DNA of 64,000 nucleotides from Lumbricus rubellus (taxonomy: Eukaryota; Annelida; Clitellata; Crassiclitellata; Lumbricidae), in the NCBI GenBank assembly GCA_945859605.1, contig OX243827.1, forward strand, positions 2,343,295 through 2,407,294. Reading direction: 5' to 3'. The translations under genes and the position numbers were made by a program. The stretch's first letter is position 1, and the number at the start of each line of letters is the position of its first letter. Of this stretch, positions 19,391 to 30,654 are shown in pieces. Below the pieces are notes generated by a model. It was given only the letters and a program-made list of their open reading frames with translations. It was not told the DNA's origin and made no database searches.

Positions 19391-19966
19391 GCCTCCCAAA
19401 AGCTAAGAATAACCAAGGTGAATACCATTTACCTACAAATGAATCATAACATTATGAAAGAATGAAAGACACGTGTGAAGACAGCCTCAATCAACCAAAG
19501 CAAAAACTTTTGAGAAATATGGCTTTTGTCCGTGTTTTCTCTGCCTCTCCCCCCCCCCCCCGATCGATCGATCTTACCTACTTTTCGGAAAAGTACATGT
19601 AAATCTTTTCCGTCTTATAATATCACACGGAAAAGACTTAGGCCTACATGTTACGTGAACTAAACTAAACGCGAGTTCCAGCAATATTTAGGTCAATGGT
19701 GTGGTTGCCATTGGACTTCCGGTTCCTGAGGCGGGTTTTTTCAAACGCATAAATATATATAACGCTAGGTACACTGTACATAATGATAATGGTAAATAAA
19801 ATAATTTTTTTAAATTCACGAAAAAATTGACATTAAAAAACCGAAACGTAAGTGTTTATATGGTAAACGTGTATTTTAGCGTAATTAATTATTTTCACGC
19901 TTATAATGGCACAAAAAGCGTCTTAAAATATTTCTGTCAACGTGCTATTGCCAAAGCAAAACATTT
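19391..19966. other. no gene seen; C tract and GATC repeat
   Basis: A run of about 13 C at 19548, followed directly by CGATCGATCGATC, is the only notable passage. Near 19860 there is a copy of the GTAAACGTGTATTTTAG arm of the element at 6786-7168. Confidence 0.45.
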
Positions 19967-20094
19967 TTGTAAATCCAGCTTCTATTTCATCAATACTATT
20001 CGTCAGTAGACCAGTTGTCGTTAGACCATTTGTCCGGAGACGAGTTGTCGTTAGACGAGTTGTCGGTAGACCAGTTGTCGTGGAACCATTTTGT
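19967..20094. mobile_element. right end of a foldback element
   Basis: Inverted GAAGCTGGAT unit, then five 15-bp microrepeats ending in CAGTTGTCGTGGAACC at 20094. No left end. It abuts a fragment of the dispersed repeat of 5740-5990 (20095-20144). Confidence 0.6.
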
Positions 20095-20145
20095 ACGGAT
20101 AGTTATGACATTGTTCTGGTAAGCTCTTATCACTTGCTTTATATA

Positions 20146-21070
20146 GGTTCCACGACAACTGGTCTACCGACAACTCGTCTCCGGACAATTGGTCTAACGA
20201 CAACTGGTCTACAGACGAATAGTATTGATGAAATAGATGCTGGATTTACGGAATTTTTTTTGCTTAAATGGAAGCTGGATTGATGATTTTCATTCATGTA
20301 TTCCAACATGCACCGATTTCTACGTCAAATCTAAAAATACCTTCATCCAGCTTCTATTTCTCGCCTGTTATTTTAGTCAATCCAGCTTCTATTTCATATA
20401 AAAAATATCCTCATCCAGCTTCCATTACTTAAGCAGTTTTCCGGCAATCCTGGGAACGGCGGTCATAAATTCCGAAACACTGTTTTAGTGGGGTGTATTG
20501 AATGGGCGCATAGAAACGGTTTCTTTTGCAGTCCGCACTTATATATATATAAAACGACCGAAATAGAAGCCGGAATAATGAGAAAGCACTTGAGAAACGG
20601 AAGCTGGATGAAGACCTTTTACAGGTGATATGAAGGTGGATTGACGAAAAACGCAATTGAAATATAAGCTGGATGAAAGTATTTTTAGATCCAAAATAGA
20701 AGCTGGATGAAGGTATTTTTAGATCTGAAATAGAAGCTGGATGAAGATTCCTAAGGTATAGGTGAAATATAAACTGGATTGACGAAAATTAAACTTGAGA
20801 AATGGAAACTGGATTGTTGATTTCAGTGATGTATTTCAGCATGCATCCAGCTTCCATTTCAGCCGGAATGCCGTTTATCCAGCTTCTATTTCAACACACA
20901 TCATGTTTAAAGCCTTCTCAGGATGATAGCCTATCGATTTCTGTAATTTTATAATTTACGACCGCCGTTGATAATTTCCGTTCCCAGGATTGCGGGTTTT
21001 CCTATCAATCCTGCTTCCATTTCAGATCTAGAAATACCTTCATCCAACTTTTATTTATCATGCGTTCTAA
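20146..21070. mobile_element. foldback element, interrupted by another element
   Basis: Left end GGTTCCACGACAACTGG at 20146 with four microrepeats, then forward and inverted GAAGCTGGAT units. At 20443 a different element is inserted and the interior continues at about 21003 (TATCAATCCTGCTTCC). The right terminus is lost in the pyrimidine tract. Confidence 0.6.
20443..20995. mobile_element. element with CAATCCTGGGAACGG termini
   Basis: The inverted termini read CAATCCTGGGAACGG and CCGTTCCCAGGATTG, followed inward by CGGCGGTC on both arms. GTTTTCC flanks it at 20436-20442 and 20996-21002, a probable 7-bp target duplication. The interior again consists of GAAGCTGGAT units. Confidence 0.65.
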
Positions 21071-21378
21071 CCACCCGTCCCTACCTCTATTCGACCTCCC
21101 CTCGCCTCCCCCTCCCCTTTCGCCTTCCCCTCCTCCTACCCTCCCCTTCCTCTTCCACTCCCCGTTCAATCCCCTCCCCTCTACCTCCGCCCGCCCTCTC
21201 CCTTCCCCCTCCACCTCCCCTGCACCCTACCCTCCTCCCCCTCCAAGTCCCCCCTCTCCGTCCCTTCCTCTGCCTCCCTGCATTCCTCCCTCCTCCATCC
21301 CGCCCCTCCGCTCCCTCACCTCCCTCTTCGTCCCGCTCCCTCCCCTTCCTTTCCTCCCTCACACCGTCCCTTCCCGAC
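21071..21378 (+). repeat. 300-bp polypyrimidine tract
   Basis: The plus strand is almost pure C and T (runs such as CCTCCCCTCGCCTCCCCCTC) with few purines. Frames through it are proline/serine or arginine/glycine low-complexity artefacts. Long mirror-like polypyrimidine tracts can adopt triplex or other non-B DNA. Confidence 0.8.
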
Positions 21379-21924
21379 AGCGACGCGGAAACGCGCACGC
21401 AAAACGGCCGCTATTGAATGTGTTGAATATCTATATAAAAAAAATGTAGGCGCGGGTTTGCATAATGCTTTTATGCTAAAATCTTTTACGCAAACAAACA
21501 ACTTTCACTTGGATTCCACCGATTCCAAGTTTAATGTGCGCTATATAAGCCTTGCGGAACCATCATTTGAAACGGGACCAAATTCGGTGAAGGCATAATA
21601 TGGACGGGTTGAATTTTAACTCGGAATTTGTCGAATCGGGTTTGCATAATGCTGTTTTGCTAAAATCTTTTACAACAAAAAGACAATTTTCACTTCGATT
21701 CGACGGATTCCGAGTTCAAATTCAACTTGTTACATGAATTTATTCTTACAGTGCATTTCCAGATTCCAGGCCCGGTCTTGTTGGCGGCCATCTTTTTTCC
21801 CGCCATAATTAGACCACTTGCCGTGGTCCGATTTCATGCAACTTTTAGTATATTCATCACCAGACCTAAGACACCAGAAAATCATCATAAAACGTTTCCT
21901 TACAATGTTTTTGGGGGTCATTTC
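21379..21924. other. no gene seen; direct duplication
   Basis: Two similar passages (GGGTTTGCATAATGCT...GCTAAAATCTTTTAC at about 21452 and 21639) are diverged direct repeats some 190 bp apart. No coding frame. Confidence 0.45.
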
Positions 21925-22470
21925 GTAGATTGACCCGACTATTATTTCAAATTCAGCCTATTCAAGAGCGATGCTTGAGAAATACTAACCCTTTTTATAT
22001 TCCCTTTGCCCGCACTAATACAAGGCTTAAATCTATAAAATGTATTGGACCAAGAACATGGAATAGTATTCCTCTTGATATTCGCTCCCTGCCGTCTCTT
22101 CGTCTATTCGAACGGTAGTTTTCTGCCTACATCCAACAAGGAATGTAAACCTCTAACAATCTGGGGAAATACTGTTAATTCACCTTCATATGGGAGTGTG
22201 CACTTGTTTCCATGTAGGGCCTGTAGGCCTATGTGAATGCACTAACTTATTCTACTTTTCTAACTCACTTTTGTTTTGTATAATATAGTATGCTAGTTAA
22301 GAATTTATTGTTCATGAATCTGCTTTATTTTCCAGTCGGCCATGCTGCCTTTTCTAATCCACTTCTCTCAGGTGGCACTGGCTAGCGGCACCTTTGGCCC
22401 CTTTTGGGTCTCCTGGGCGAGCGGACATATTAGATAACTGATGTATAATTACACTCTCTGTAATGAATGA
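21925..22470 (+). mobile_element. 3' end of a non-LTR retrotransposon
   Basis: A short frame (about 21930-22118) reads PFYIPFARTNTRLKSIKCIG followed by PRTWNSIPLDIRSLPSLRLF, the typical last 50 residues of a LINE reverse-transcriptase protein. About 330 bp of 3' untranslated sequence follows, ending near a TGTAATGAATGA tail. The upstream part is missing. Confidence 0.65.
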
Positions 22471-22539
22471 GTTGGTTGCCGAACAAAAAATGTTATTTTA
22501 TGTTATTGAGCTTCTTCTTTCTGTTCTCTGCCCTTAGGC

Positions 22540-23278
22540 AGGTTCAAATGTTTGACGTCTCCATTCTTCCCTGCTCTGTGCATTCTTTTTCAGCTTCTGA
22601 TAACCGTCTTTCATCATCCAGTCCAACAGTCTTTGTCTTGGTCTTCCTCTCGTTCTTTTCCCCTCCAATTTCCTCTATATGATTGTTCTTAGCATCGAGT
22701 CTCCTCTGAGTGTGTGCCCTATCCATCTTCTTTGTCTTTCTCTGATTGTGTGTATCATCGATCTCTTTTCTCCAACTCTTCTCAATACCTCCTAATTCTT
22801 TACATGATCCCTCCAGCTGATTCTTTCTATCCGTCTCCATAACCACATTTCAAATGCTTCTATTCTCTTGATGTCTTCCATCCCCATAGTCCATGTCTCC
22901 GATCATATAGCATCACACTCCACACTAAGGTTTTTACCATTCTCTTTTTCAGTTCTTTACTGATTCCACCTCTCAGTAGCTCTTTTCTCTTTTCAAATGC
23001 ATCTTTTCCTAGTACAATCCTCCGTTGTATTTTTCTGTGACATCTCGCATCCTCCGTAATAGTACTGCCAATATAAGCGAATTCCTTGACTTGTTCCAGT
23101 TCTTCTCCATTAATGTATATTTTAACTACCTTCTGCTCTCATTTGCTTATTCTCATAACCTTTGTTTTCTTTTTGTTGATTTTCATTCCATACTCTTTTG
23201 ATGTTGTGTTCAGTCTGTCCATCATTGTTTGTAACCCTTCCTGACTTCCGGACATCATTGCTTGATCGTCTGCAAGTC
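22540..23278 (-). mobile_element. decayed LINE fragment
   Basis: Minus-strand frames carry RKTKKMDRAHTQRRLDAKN and KNQLEGSCKEL, frame-shifted relatives of the C-terminal region that is clearer at 27230-28345. Multiple frameshifts. The left boundary of the zinc-finger 5' homology at 23279 coincides with its end, so this LINE probably inserted into that flank. Confidence 0.6.
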
Positions 23279-23521
23279 TTATTGCTACTGAAATGATAAT
23301 GCAAGTGTGTCCGATTCTACTTGGTTGGCTTCGATATGATCAATTTCTTTATTTTAATTTTTAGAGCAATACATAGATACAGGAGACATGTGAGAAAGTT
23401 TCACTGGCTTCATGCGAAACAGAGAGTGAGAACACACACACTGGAAATGCAACAATATAAGTACCACTTATGTTGGAAATCATTTGACTGAATGTTGTGA
23501 TCTGAACAGTGAAACACATAT
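23279..23521 (+). promoter_or_regulatory. 5' flank of the second zinc-finger gene
   Basis: Paralogous to 8640-8894 and 36405-36685 (ATGCAAGTGTGTCCGATTCT, AGTTTCACTGGCTTCATGC). The last 70 bp are a decayed finger (TAAGTACCACTTATGTTGG). Upstream homology is cut by a LINE. Confidence 0.5.
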
Positions 23522-25372
23522 ATGAGAATTGACACTGGAGAAAAACCAGTTATGTCAGAAATCATTTGCCAAGGTAGTAGTCTAAAAAGACACACACTAT
23601 TGCGTCCTGGAGAGAAACTGCGCATGTGCCAGTTATGTCAAAAATCCTTTTCTACAACAGCTTATCTGAAAGTTCATATGAGAACCCATACTGGGGAGAG
23701 ACCATACAAATGTCAGTCATGTCAGAAATCATTTTCTGTAGCTTCTCGTATGAAAACACACATCAGATTCCATACTGGAGAGAGACCATACAAATGTCAG
23801 TTATGTCAGAAATCATATTCTGTAGCTTCTCGTCTGAAAACACACATGAGATTCCATACTGGAGAGAGACCATACAAATGTCAGTTATGTGAGAAATCAT
23901 TTTCTGAAGGTGGTCATCTGAAAACACACATGAGAACCCATACTCGAGAGAAACCATACAAATGTCAGTTATGTCAGAAATCATTTTCTGACGATGGTCT
24001 TCTGAAAACACACATGAGATTGCATACTGGAGAGAGACCATATAAATGTCAGTTATGTCAGAAATCATTTTCTAAAGGTGGTATTCTGAAAACACACATG
24101 AGATTCCATACTGGAGAGAGACCACACAAATGTCGGTTATGTCAGAAATCATTTTCTGTAGCTTTTTGTCTGAAAACACACATGAGAACCCATACTGGAG
24201 AGAGACCATACAAATGTCAGTTATGTCAGAAATCATTTTCTGAACGTGGTCATCTGAAAACACACGTGAGAACCCATACTCGAGAGAAACCATACAAATG
24301 TCAGTTATGTCAGAAATCATTTACTGTAGGCAGTTCTCTGAAAACACACATGAGAACCCATACTGGGGAGAGACCATACAAATGTCAGTTATGTCAGAAA
24401 TCATATACTGTAGGCAGTTCACTGAAAACACACATGAGAACCCATACTGGGGAGAGACCATACAATTGTCAGTTGTGTCAGAAATCATTTTCTGATGGTG
24501 GTCTTCTGAAAACACACATGAGATTCCATACTGGAGAGAGACCTTACAAATGTCAGTTATGTCAGAAATTTTTTACTCAAAGTGGTGACCTGAAAAAACA
24601 CTTGAGAACCCATACTGGAGAGAAAACTAGTCATCTGAAAGTTCATAACAAAACCCATACTGGAGAGAGGCCATACAAATGTACTTTGTGTCAGAAATCA
24701 TTTTCTTATGCTGGTCATCGGAATGCACACATGAGAACCCACACTGGAGAGAAACCATACAAATGTCAGTTATGTCTGAAATCATTTGCTCAAGGTAGTG
24801 ATCTGAAAAGACACATTAGAACGCATACTGGAGAAAAACCACACAAATGCCAGTTATGCCAAAGATCATTCACAGTACTCAGTTCTCTAAAGCATCATGC
24901 AAGAACTCATACTGGAGAGAAGCCATACATCTGTCAGGCTTGTGATAAAGGATTCACAGATCTTAGAAATCTAACGAGACACAGACGATTTCATATGGAC
25001 GAGGAGCAACACACCTGCGGTAAAACATACCGCATGGACAGTTCTTTAACCAGACAAACTGGAATAGAGTCTCAGGATCTAGAAATGAAAAGTGAATCAT
25101 CTGCTGACCTTTCTGTTCGATTCGTTTCTTTAAGTAACATTTGCATCATGGATAAACGACTTGAAATTTTTTCAACAGACATGCATACTGATTCCATTGA
25201 TGAAGCAAAGTTTGCCATAAACAAATCACCCGAGGATGCAAAACCGGTTCTGGATAAATCTTTTGGTTGTGGTATATGCGGCGAAATGCTTGAAATTGAG
25301 AAGGAATTTCTAGAACACTGTTCTTGCCATCACTTTTCTCCACCTCCTGACTTGTTTACTGACATGTGCTGA
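23522..25372 (+). CDS. C2H2 zinc-finger protein, 16 fingers plus C-terminal module
   Basis: A 616-residue uninterrupted frame. After a short leader ([12 protein letters not shown]) come about 16 C2H2 fingers with canonical [15 protein letters not shown] linkers. The variable helix positions differ from finger to finger ([27 protein letters not shown]), which suggests a real DNA-reading array. Between fingers 12 and 13 half a finger is missing ([14 protein letters not shown]), leaving the frame intact. The last finger (YICQACDKGF) is followed by an acidic linker and the shared terminal module [21 protein letters not shown] with PPPDLFTDMC. The closest paralogue is at 36686-38826, with very similar fingers, leader and 3' flank. 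Probably a lineage-specific nuclear DNA-binding protein; target unknown. Confidence 0.85.
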   Translation: MRIDTGEKPVMSEIICQGSSLKRHTLLRPGEKLRMCQLCQKSFSTTAYLKVHMRTHTGERPYKCQSCQKSFSVASRMKTHIRFHTGERPYKCQLCQKSYSVASRLKTHMRFHTGERPYKCQLCEKSFSEGGHLKTHMRTHTREKPYKCQLCQKSFSDDGLLKTHMRLHTGERPYKCQLCQKSFSKGGILKTHMRFHTGERPHKCRLCQKSFSVAFCLKTHMRTHTGERPYKCQLCQKSFSERGHLKTHVRTHTREKPYKCQLCQKSFTVGSSLKTHMRTHTGERPYKCQLCQKSYTVGSSLKTHMRTHTGERPYNCQLCQKSFSDGGLLKTHMRFHTGERPYKCQLCQKFFTQSGDLKKHLRTHTGEKTSHLKVHNKTHTGERPYKCTLCQKSFSYAGHRNAHMRTHTGEKPYKCQLCLKSFAQGSDLKRHIRTHTGEKPHKCQLCQRSFTVLSSLKHHARTHTGEKPYICQACDKGFTDLRNLTRHRRFHMDEEQHTCGKTYRMDSSLTRQTGIESQDLEMKSESSADLSVRFVSLSNICIMDKRLEIFSTDMHTDSIDEAKFAINKSPEDAKPVLDKSFGCGICGEMLEIEKEFLEHCSCHHFSPPPDLFTDMC

Positions 25373-26486
25373 TTTTTTAAAATCCCAATGCAAGTATTTA
25401 GAGACTGGGGCAAGACTGAGACATTTAATTATGATTTTATGTTCATATGGTGTGCAGGAGAAGTAATATTATGTGAAGTTTGTCAGAAGATTCACGAGGA
25501 ATTTCTAACAGGTCACTTTTTTCCATCTGATCATATATTTTGTTGGGTCCCGCAAGTGATTCCTGACCTTGTCCTAGGATAGGCAATAGTCAAGCATGAC
25601 TAACTTTCTTAGACTCTGGGGAAACCTCTAGCGGTAGAAAATTTATTATTTAAGGAAAGCTCGAGGGTGCGTATGTCAGATTGCTGACGTTTTCTTGTTT
25701 GCTGTTAGTTAAATCCACTTTTCTCGGTTCTTCGTTTGTCGTAGTTAAGTCTACTTTGTTTGTACACCTTTTCACGGTGTCATAGTTAAGTCCTTGAGAA
25801 CCGTTGCTTTCGTCAGCTTGTTGCTGCTTCAAAACACGTGGTCTTTTGTCTGGTTCATCGACGTTTATACGTCGATGTTCTGCTGCTGACATGAGTAGGC
25901 ATATATAGTGTATTCCGTCGACTTAAATAGGGATTTGTAATTGGAGGCTGTTGTGTTTATGTTTCTTGAACGAGAATAAACTTGTTATCTCTAGCCATTC
26001 TATTTCTTTGAGCTTATTTCAAGGACCTCATTATAATTTAAATGTGCTGATTTTTTCACGATGGATTTGGTTATAGAGAGAGGAAGGACTTAGACATTTA
26101 ATAATTTTATGTTAATGAGACGTGCAGGAGAAATTTATGAAGTTTGCCATAGGATTCACACTTATTGATTTTTTAAAAAAATATATCAAACCGCTAGGCC
26201 TTATCGTAAGGGCAGCTCTTCAACCATATGGAATAGGCCTATATAGAGGAAGTGCTACGGTCAGACACTGCATGACGTCTCTGGAATGGTCTGCTATGAA
26301 TTCCACTCTTTTTCCATTCCTCCTCCATCCTTGCTGGTCACCCACCATCACCTTCCGCAGGCTCCTCTATCTATATAACTTACAAACTTACTGCAGAGGA
26401 GGAAGTCGGAGAATAGCAGAGCTGGTAGCACGAGAATTGTGAAAAAATGACTGGGTGAAGTTTTGATAAGGTACAATAAAAAAAAC
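25373..26486 (+). other. 3' flank shared with the 36.7-kb paralogue
   Basis: Contains the CEVCQKIHEEFL phrase (about 25470-25505) after TGTGCAG, then a 400-bp block with GTCAGATTGCTGACGTTTTC and a polyadenylation-type AATAAA in GAACGAGAATAAACTTG near 25975. The block matches 39040-39440. Further on (26260-26380) is a decayed LINE 3' end also present at 39690-39860. The minus-strand 80-residue frame at 25650-25892 is not kept in the paralogue and I do not count it. Confidence 0.5.
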
Positions 26487-26932
26487 GGTTCCACGACAAC
26501 TGGTCCACCGACAACTCGTCCAACGACAACTCGTCCAGGGACAACTGGTCCGCCGACAACTCGTTCACCGAAATAGAAGCCGGAATAATGAGAAAACGCT
26601 TGAGAAATGGAAGCTGGATGAAGGTTTTTACAGGTCGAAATAGAAGCTGGATTTATGAAAAACCGCTTAAGAAATGGAAGATGGATCAAGTTTTTTTCTA
26701 TCTGAAATAGATGCTGGATGCATGTTGAGACACATGATGAAAATCGTCAATTCAGCTTCTATTTAAGCAAGAAAACCATTAGGTTTTTTTTCATAGACCC
26801 AGCTCCTATTTTGTAAATAAAGAACTTTCATCAAGCTTCCATTTCTCAAGCGCTTTCTCGTTAATCCGGCTTCTATTTCAGTGGACGAGTTGTCGTTGGA
26901 CGAGTTGTCGTTGGACGAGTTGTCGTGACACC
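26487..26932. mobile_element. foldback element with 10-11 bp A-rich TSD
   Basis: Left end GGTTCCACGACAACTGG, right end GAGTTGTCGTGACACC. The flanks are ATAAAAAAAAC and ATAAAAAAAC, the same site with one A of difference. Five left and three right microrepeats, with inverted GAAGCTGGAT arrays inside. Confidence 0.8.
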
Positions 26933-27229
26933 ATAAAAAAACAAATCCATTGACGACGAGCGTCGTTTGCAATTATTCATAACGAGATGCAACCTGAGAC
27001 GAGTTCGAGTAGAATTCATTTCGTTTTCAGTGTATTTTTTCGAAGTCATTGGAGCCTACAGTAAGGTTTTTAAAGCGGAGCTTCAAATAACGTTTGGGTA
27101 GGCCTAGCCTACCCAGAGACATCAAACACCACCCGTGGCGTAGACAAGAGCGGTTTCATGGGTCAACCCCCCCCCCATTGTTAGGAAACAGTTTTTTTAT
27201 GTTATTTACGCGCTTAACTTCTTTTCTTC
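26933..27229. other. no gene seen
   Basis: Unremarkable sequence between a foldback element and a LINE, with a run of nine C at about 27168. Confidence 0.4.
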
Positions 27230-28345
27230 TTCTGGTTCTCTGCCCCTAGTCAGGTTCGGCTGTCCAGTGTCGCCACTCTTCCCTCCGCTGGGCCTTCTTC
27301 TTTAGTTTTTGGTATCCAATCCTCGTCATCAACGTGTCCAGCAGCATCTGTCGTGGTCTTCCTCTTGTTCTTTCCCCCTCCATTTTTCCTTCTATTACCG
27401 TTTTTACCAGGTTGTCTCCTCTTAGCGTATGCCCTATCCATTTTTTTGTCTTTCTCTGGTTGTTTTTATCATTGTTCTTTCCTCTCCTACCTTTTCTAAC
27501 ACTTCCTCGTTTGTTCTGTGTTCCGTCCAGCTGATCTTCTCCATTCTTCTCCAAGTCCACATTAAATTTTTCAAACGCTTCGATTTTCTTTATGTCTTCT
27601 TTTCTCAATGTCCAGGTTTCGGCACCATGCAACTCCACACTAGTGTTTTTATCATTCGTTTCTTGAGGTTTCTGTTTAGCTTTCCTCGTAATAGTTCTCT
27701 TTTCGTGAACGCCTCTTTTCCCATTGCAATCCTTCTGATTTCCTTGTGACATTTAGCATATGTTGTCATCAAGCTTCCCATGTAGCAAAATTCCTTCACC
27801 TGTTCTATCCCTTTGCCTTCTATTTGGATGTTGACTATAGTTTCTTCTCCCTTGCTGATCTTCATTAGGCCTACTGTTGTCTTCTTTGTGTTAGGCCTAT
27901 AATCCTCACGCCATATCCAATTGACGTTTTGTTCAATCTACACATCACTTCTTGAAACCCCTTCTGGCTTCTCGCCAACATCGCCTGATCGTCCGCAAAC
28001 CTCAGAGCCTTAATCCATCTTCCTCCCACCTTTATTCCTTCTTCCAGATCATCTAGTGCTTCTCTGACCAGTTCTTCTATATAGGCCTAGATGTTGAATA
28101 ACAGAGGTGATAGAGGGTAGCCCTGGCAGTGGCCCCTGTCTCACTCCTCTGCCCACATTTCCTGGTTCTGAGTACTCTGCGTCGATTCTTATTATTACCT
28201 TATGCCCCATGTATAAATTTTCTAAAACATGGGGCAGCCAAACAAAACTATTATTGTTTCTAGTGAACTTGTATGCTTGCGGTCCGACGGCGTCCATGCA
28301 CATAATTTTTTTCAAAATATGTGAACGCCGTAGTGCCACTTAGGC
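27230..28345 (-). mobile_element. degenerate non-LTR retrotransposon (RT and C-terminal region)
   Basis: Reading the minus strand from 28340 down: a reverse-transcriptase segment with VGRGVRQGPLPGLP (the GVRQGCPLSP motif with a lesion); then MKISKGEETIVNIQIEGKG, EFCYMGSLMT and GKEAFTKRELLRGKLNRNLK; then GAETWTLRKEDIKKIEAFEK, RKTKKWIGHTLRGDNL and [16 protein letters not shown]. This order is the usual C-terminal half of a Jockey/RTE-like LINE. At least three frames are needed, so it is dead. The endonuclease half is absent. The clade is not resolved by eye. Confidence 0.8.
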
Positions 28346-29274
28346 TATTTCGCCATCGCATAGGCTACTAGAAAGCTAAAGAACGTCCAGGCCCTTCCTT
28401 TTTTACACAATAAACGCTGCTGGTAGGCCCCTAATTGAAATTTGTAGCTGCAGTGAGTGCAGTCACGATGGGTTATTATGGGTCTAATGCAATATCGATC
28501 GATAAAGCTCCTGCAGCAGAACTATGGCCGACCCCGTAGTCAATCGAGTCGTAGGACTCGTAGCCTATGTTACAATTGGCTCGGCCGATGATCGTCGTCG
28601 AACTGAACTGTAGGCCCTACACAGTGTAGGCTACAGTACATAATAGTCTCTTGGTAAAAAAAACCCTGCTGACAATGACTAGGCCTACTGTGTTCTTACG
28701 ATACAGATTGTGGTTTTAGTCTTACAAATGTATCTAAGCCTGCGGACGTCATTTCTTAAATTAATTAGTTATTATGTGCGCTTACAACGCTTCTTGTTTT
28801 GGCCAACTTGTCGAGACTAATAATTCAGGACTGCAAATTTGTGGTGACCTAAAATTCAATAGATGGCAGAACAATATTATGTGCGCAAGCCTGCTTCTAC
28901 TACAAGCATCATAAACATGCATATGAAATCGCTCGCCATTTTGCATGGGTGGACGGAAAATCAGATTTCCGTTTAAATGCAATTTATATTATTTGGCATT
29001 GACATGGTAAGCTCTAATTTTATTACACTGAACGCCAGTTACAATGAAAGAAATAATCAGAGAAAAGTTTTCTCTACATAGACATAGGTCTTCTACTTGC
29101 TTACCAGCGTCCAGTAAAGCAATCTGAAGGCGTTTAGGACTTATTTAGCTATGTAAGCTCTGGGTTATCCATAAACATATTGGATGAAAAAATCTGGTAC
29201 AACTCGGGGTAATGTTCTCCTTTAGGATCCGAGGTCATTGTGACTGAAGTCTCGGTAAATCGTAAACAGTATGG
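28346..29274. repeat. intergenic; dispersed repeat at 28720-29020
   Basis: The first 370 bp show nothing. From about 28720 the sequence matches the dispersed repeat at 5740-5990 and 57470-57830 (ATAGATGGCAGAACAAT, GAAATCGCTCGCCATTTTGC). No coding frame. Confidence 0.55.
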
Positions 29275-29662
29275 CCGCGGTAGGCATATACCCGAATCCC
29301 AAGCCGTATAGCACTTCAGGTATATTTTATTTCCGTAAACTGGAAGTTTAATGAAAGATGAAAACATGATATTACTGCTGACGTATTGCAGTATCATTAG
29401 AAGCTGGATGAGCATATTAATTAACAGAAGTAGAAGTTGGATGAGCGACGAAATCATGGTTTTATGCTAAATTGTAACCGTAAAACTAGAGGCTGGATGA
29501 ACGATAAAACTATTTTTAGTTGAAGTAGAAGTTGGATGAATAACGGAACTGTGATATAGTAGAATTAGAAGTTGGATGAGCGTTGAAAAAATGACTAAAA
29601 CGTGTTTTAAATAATTTTACGTTGCTATACGGCTTGGGATTCGGGTATATGCCCGCGGCAGT
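29275..29662. mobile_element. element with CCGCGG...CCCGAATCCCAAGCC inverted ends
   Basis: The left arm runs from CCGCGGTAGGCATATACCCG to GTATAGCA; the right arm is its inverse, TGCTATACGGCTTGGGATTC to GCCCGCGG, about 36 bp with one or two differences. The interior holds GAAGCTGGATGAGC units about 45-50 bp apart. A right-half copy lies at 57930-58035. The target duplication is uncertain (CAGTA on both sides). Confidence 0.65.
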
Positions 29663-30654
29663 AGATGCGTGCACAACAGAGCGGCCCGACATGCGGCCCA
29701 ATATTTCCGCGAAAATTAAAGCACGCTTCAATTTCATCAGAATGACTGCACTAACCCTAAAACTAACCCTAACCGACCCTCACGACGCCTAACCTGAGCC
29801 CTAACCGGGTTAAACCGTAGTTTACGTTGCTTAATTATTTGGCCAAAAAGGGACGTTGTTAAATTATTTGCATGTGTATAAATGATATACAAGTAATTTC
29901 TGGATCGCCAGGTTCAATCCAGCTTCCATTTCAACTATAAATATGCCTTTATCCAGCTTCCATTTCAGGTATAAAATGCCTTTATCCAGGTTGTATACTT
30001 CTCAAGCGTTTTTCATCAATCCAGCTTCATTTTCACCAGAATGACTACACTAACCCTAAAACTAACCCTAACCGACCCTCACGACGCCTAACCTGAGCCC
30101 TAACCGACCCTCATGCGTAAAATCCCGCTTCTATTTCGTCACTAAATATTTGTCATCGAATGTAAGAAATTGGTTGTCGGATAAAAAAGTACCGTTTTTT
30201 CGTCAATCCAGCTTCCATCTTCTCGCGTTTTCGGTTTATATAATTATATTGCTACTTCCGGTTGCGAATGTTCAGAAATTGGATGGAATGGCGCGTTACA
30301 TTCATGATTTTAGGCGTTTATTAATTAAACAACGTAAAGTACGGGATATCGATAATGAAAATAATTAAACAACGTAAACTACGGTTTAACCCCCTAACCG
30401 ACCCTCACGCTTTGCATGTTGGGATGCATGTTGCGATAACGTCCATAGGCGGCACTCTAATTTTATTGCATTCGTTGGCGGCCATATTTTTTACGATCTA
30501 CCGAGAATTCAGTAACAATAACCGGATCCGAAATTATTTCAATGGTTTCAATGGTAGCATCCGATAATATATACTCTGGGTTTAAATGATCGTTTCACCT
30601 CAGCGTCCAAAAAAATTGATGTAAATCGCGTCATTCAATAGTTGCTATCCAACT
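29663..30654. repeat. telomere-like modules among GAAGCTGGAT units
   Basis: A module of about 75 bp, CACTAACCCTAAAACTAACC then CTAACCGACCCTCACGACGC, occurs at about 29747 and 30047 and, slightly altered, at 31206. It contains several CCCTAACC/CTAACCCTAA steps like the animal telomere repeat. Inverted GAAGCTGGAT units lie between. No gene. Confidence 0.6.

Noticed and set aside
20968..21449. Proline-rich and Arg/Gly-rich frames in the pyrimidine tract
   Set aside because: Low-complexity translation of C/T repeats in all frames; no start context or domain.
25650..25892. 80-residue minus-strand frame (MSAAEHRRINVDEPDKRP...)
   Set aside because: The paralogous block at 39100-39340 does not keep the frame; it is more likely 3' untranslated sequence of the zinc-finger gene.
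25560..26000. Solo LTR downstream of the 23.5-kb zinc-finger gene
   Set aside because: The block is shared with other zinc-finger 3' flanks as part of a larger duplication and lacks TG...CA ends with a target duplication.
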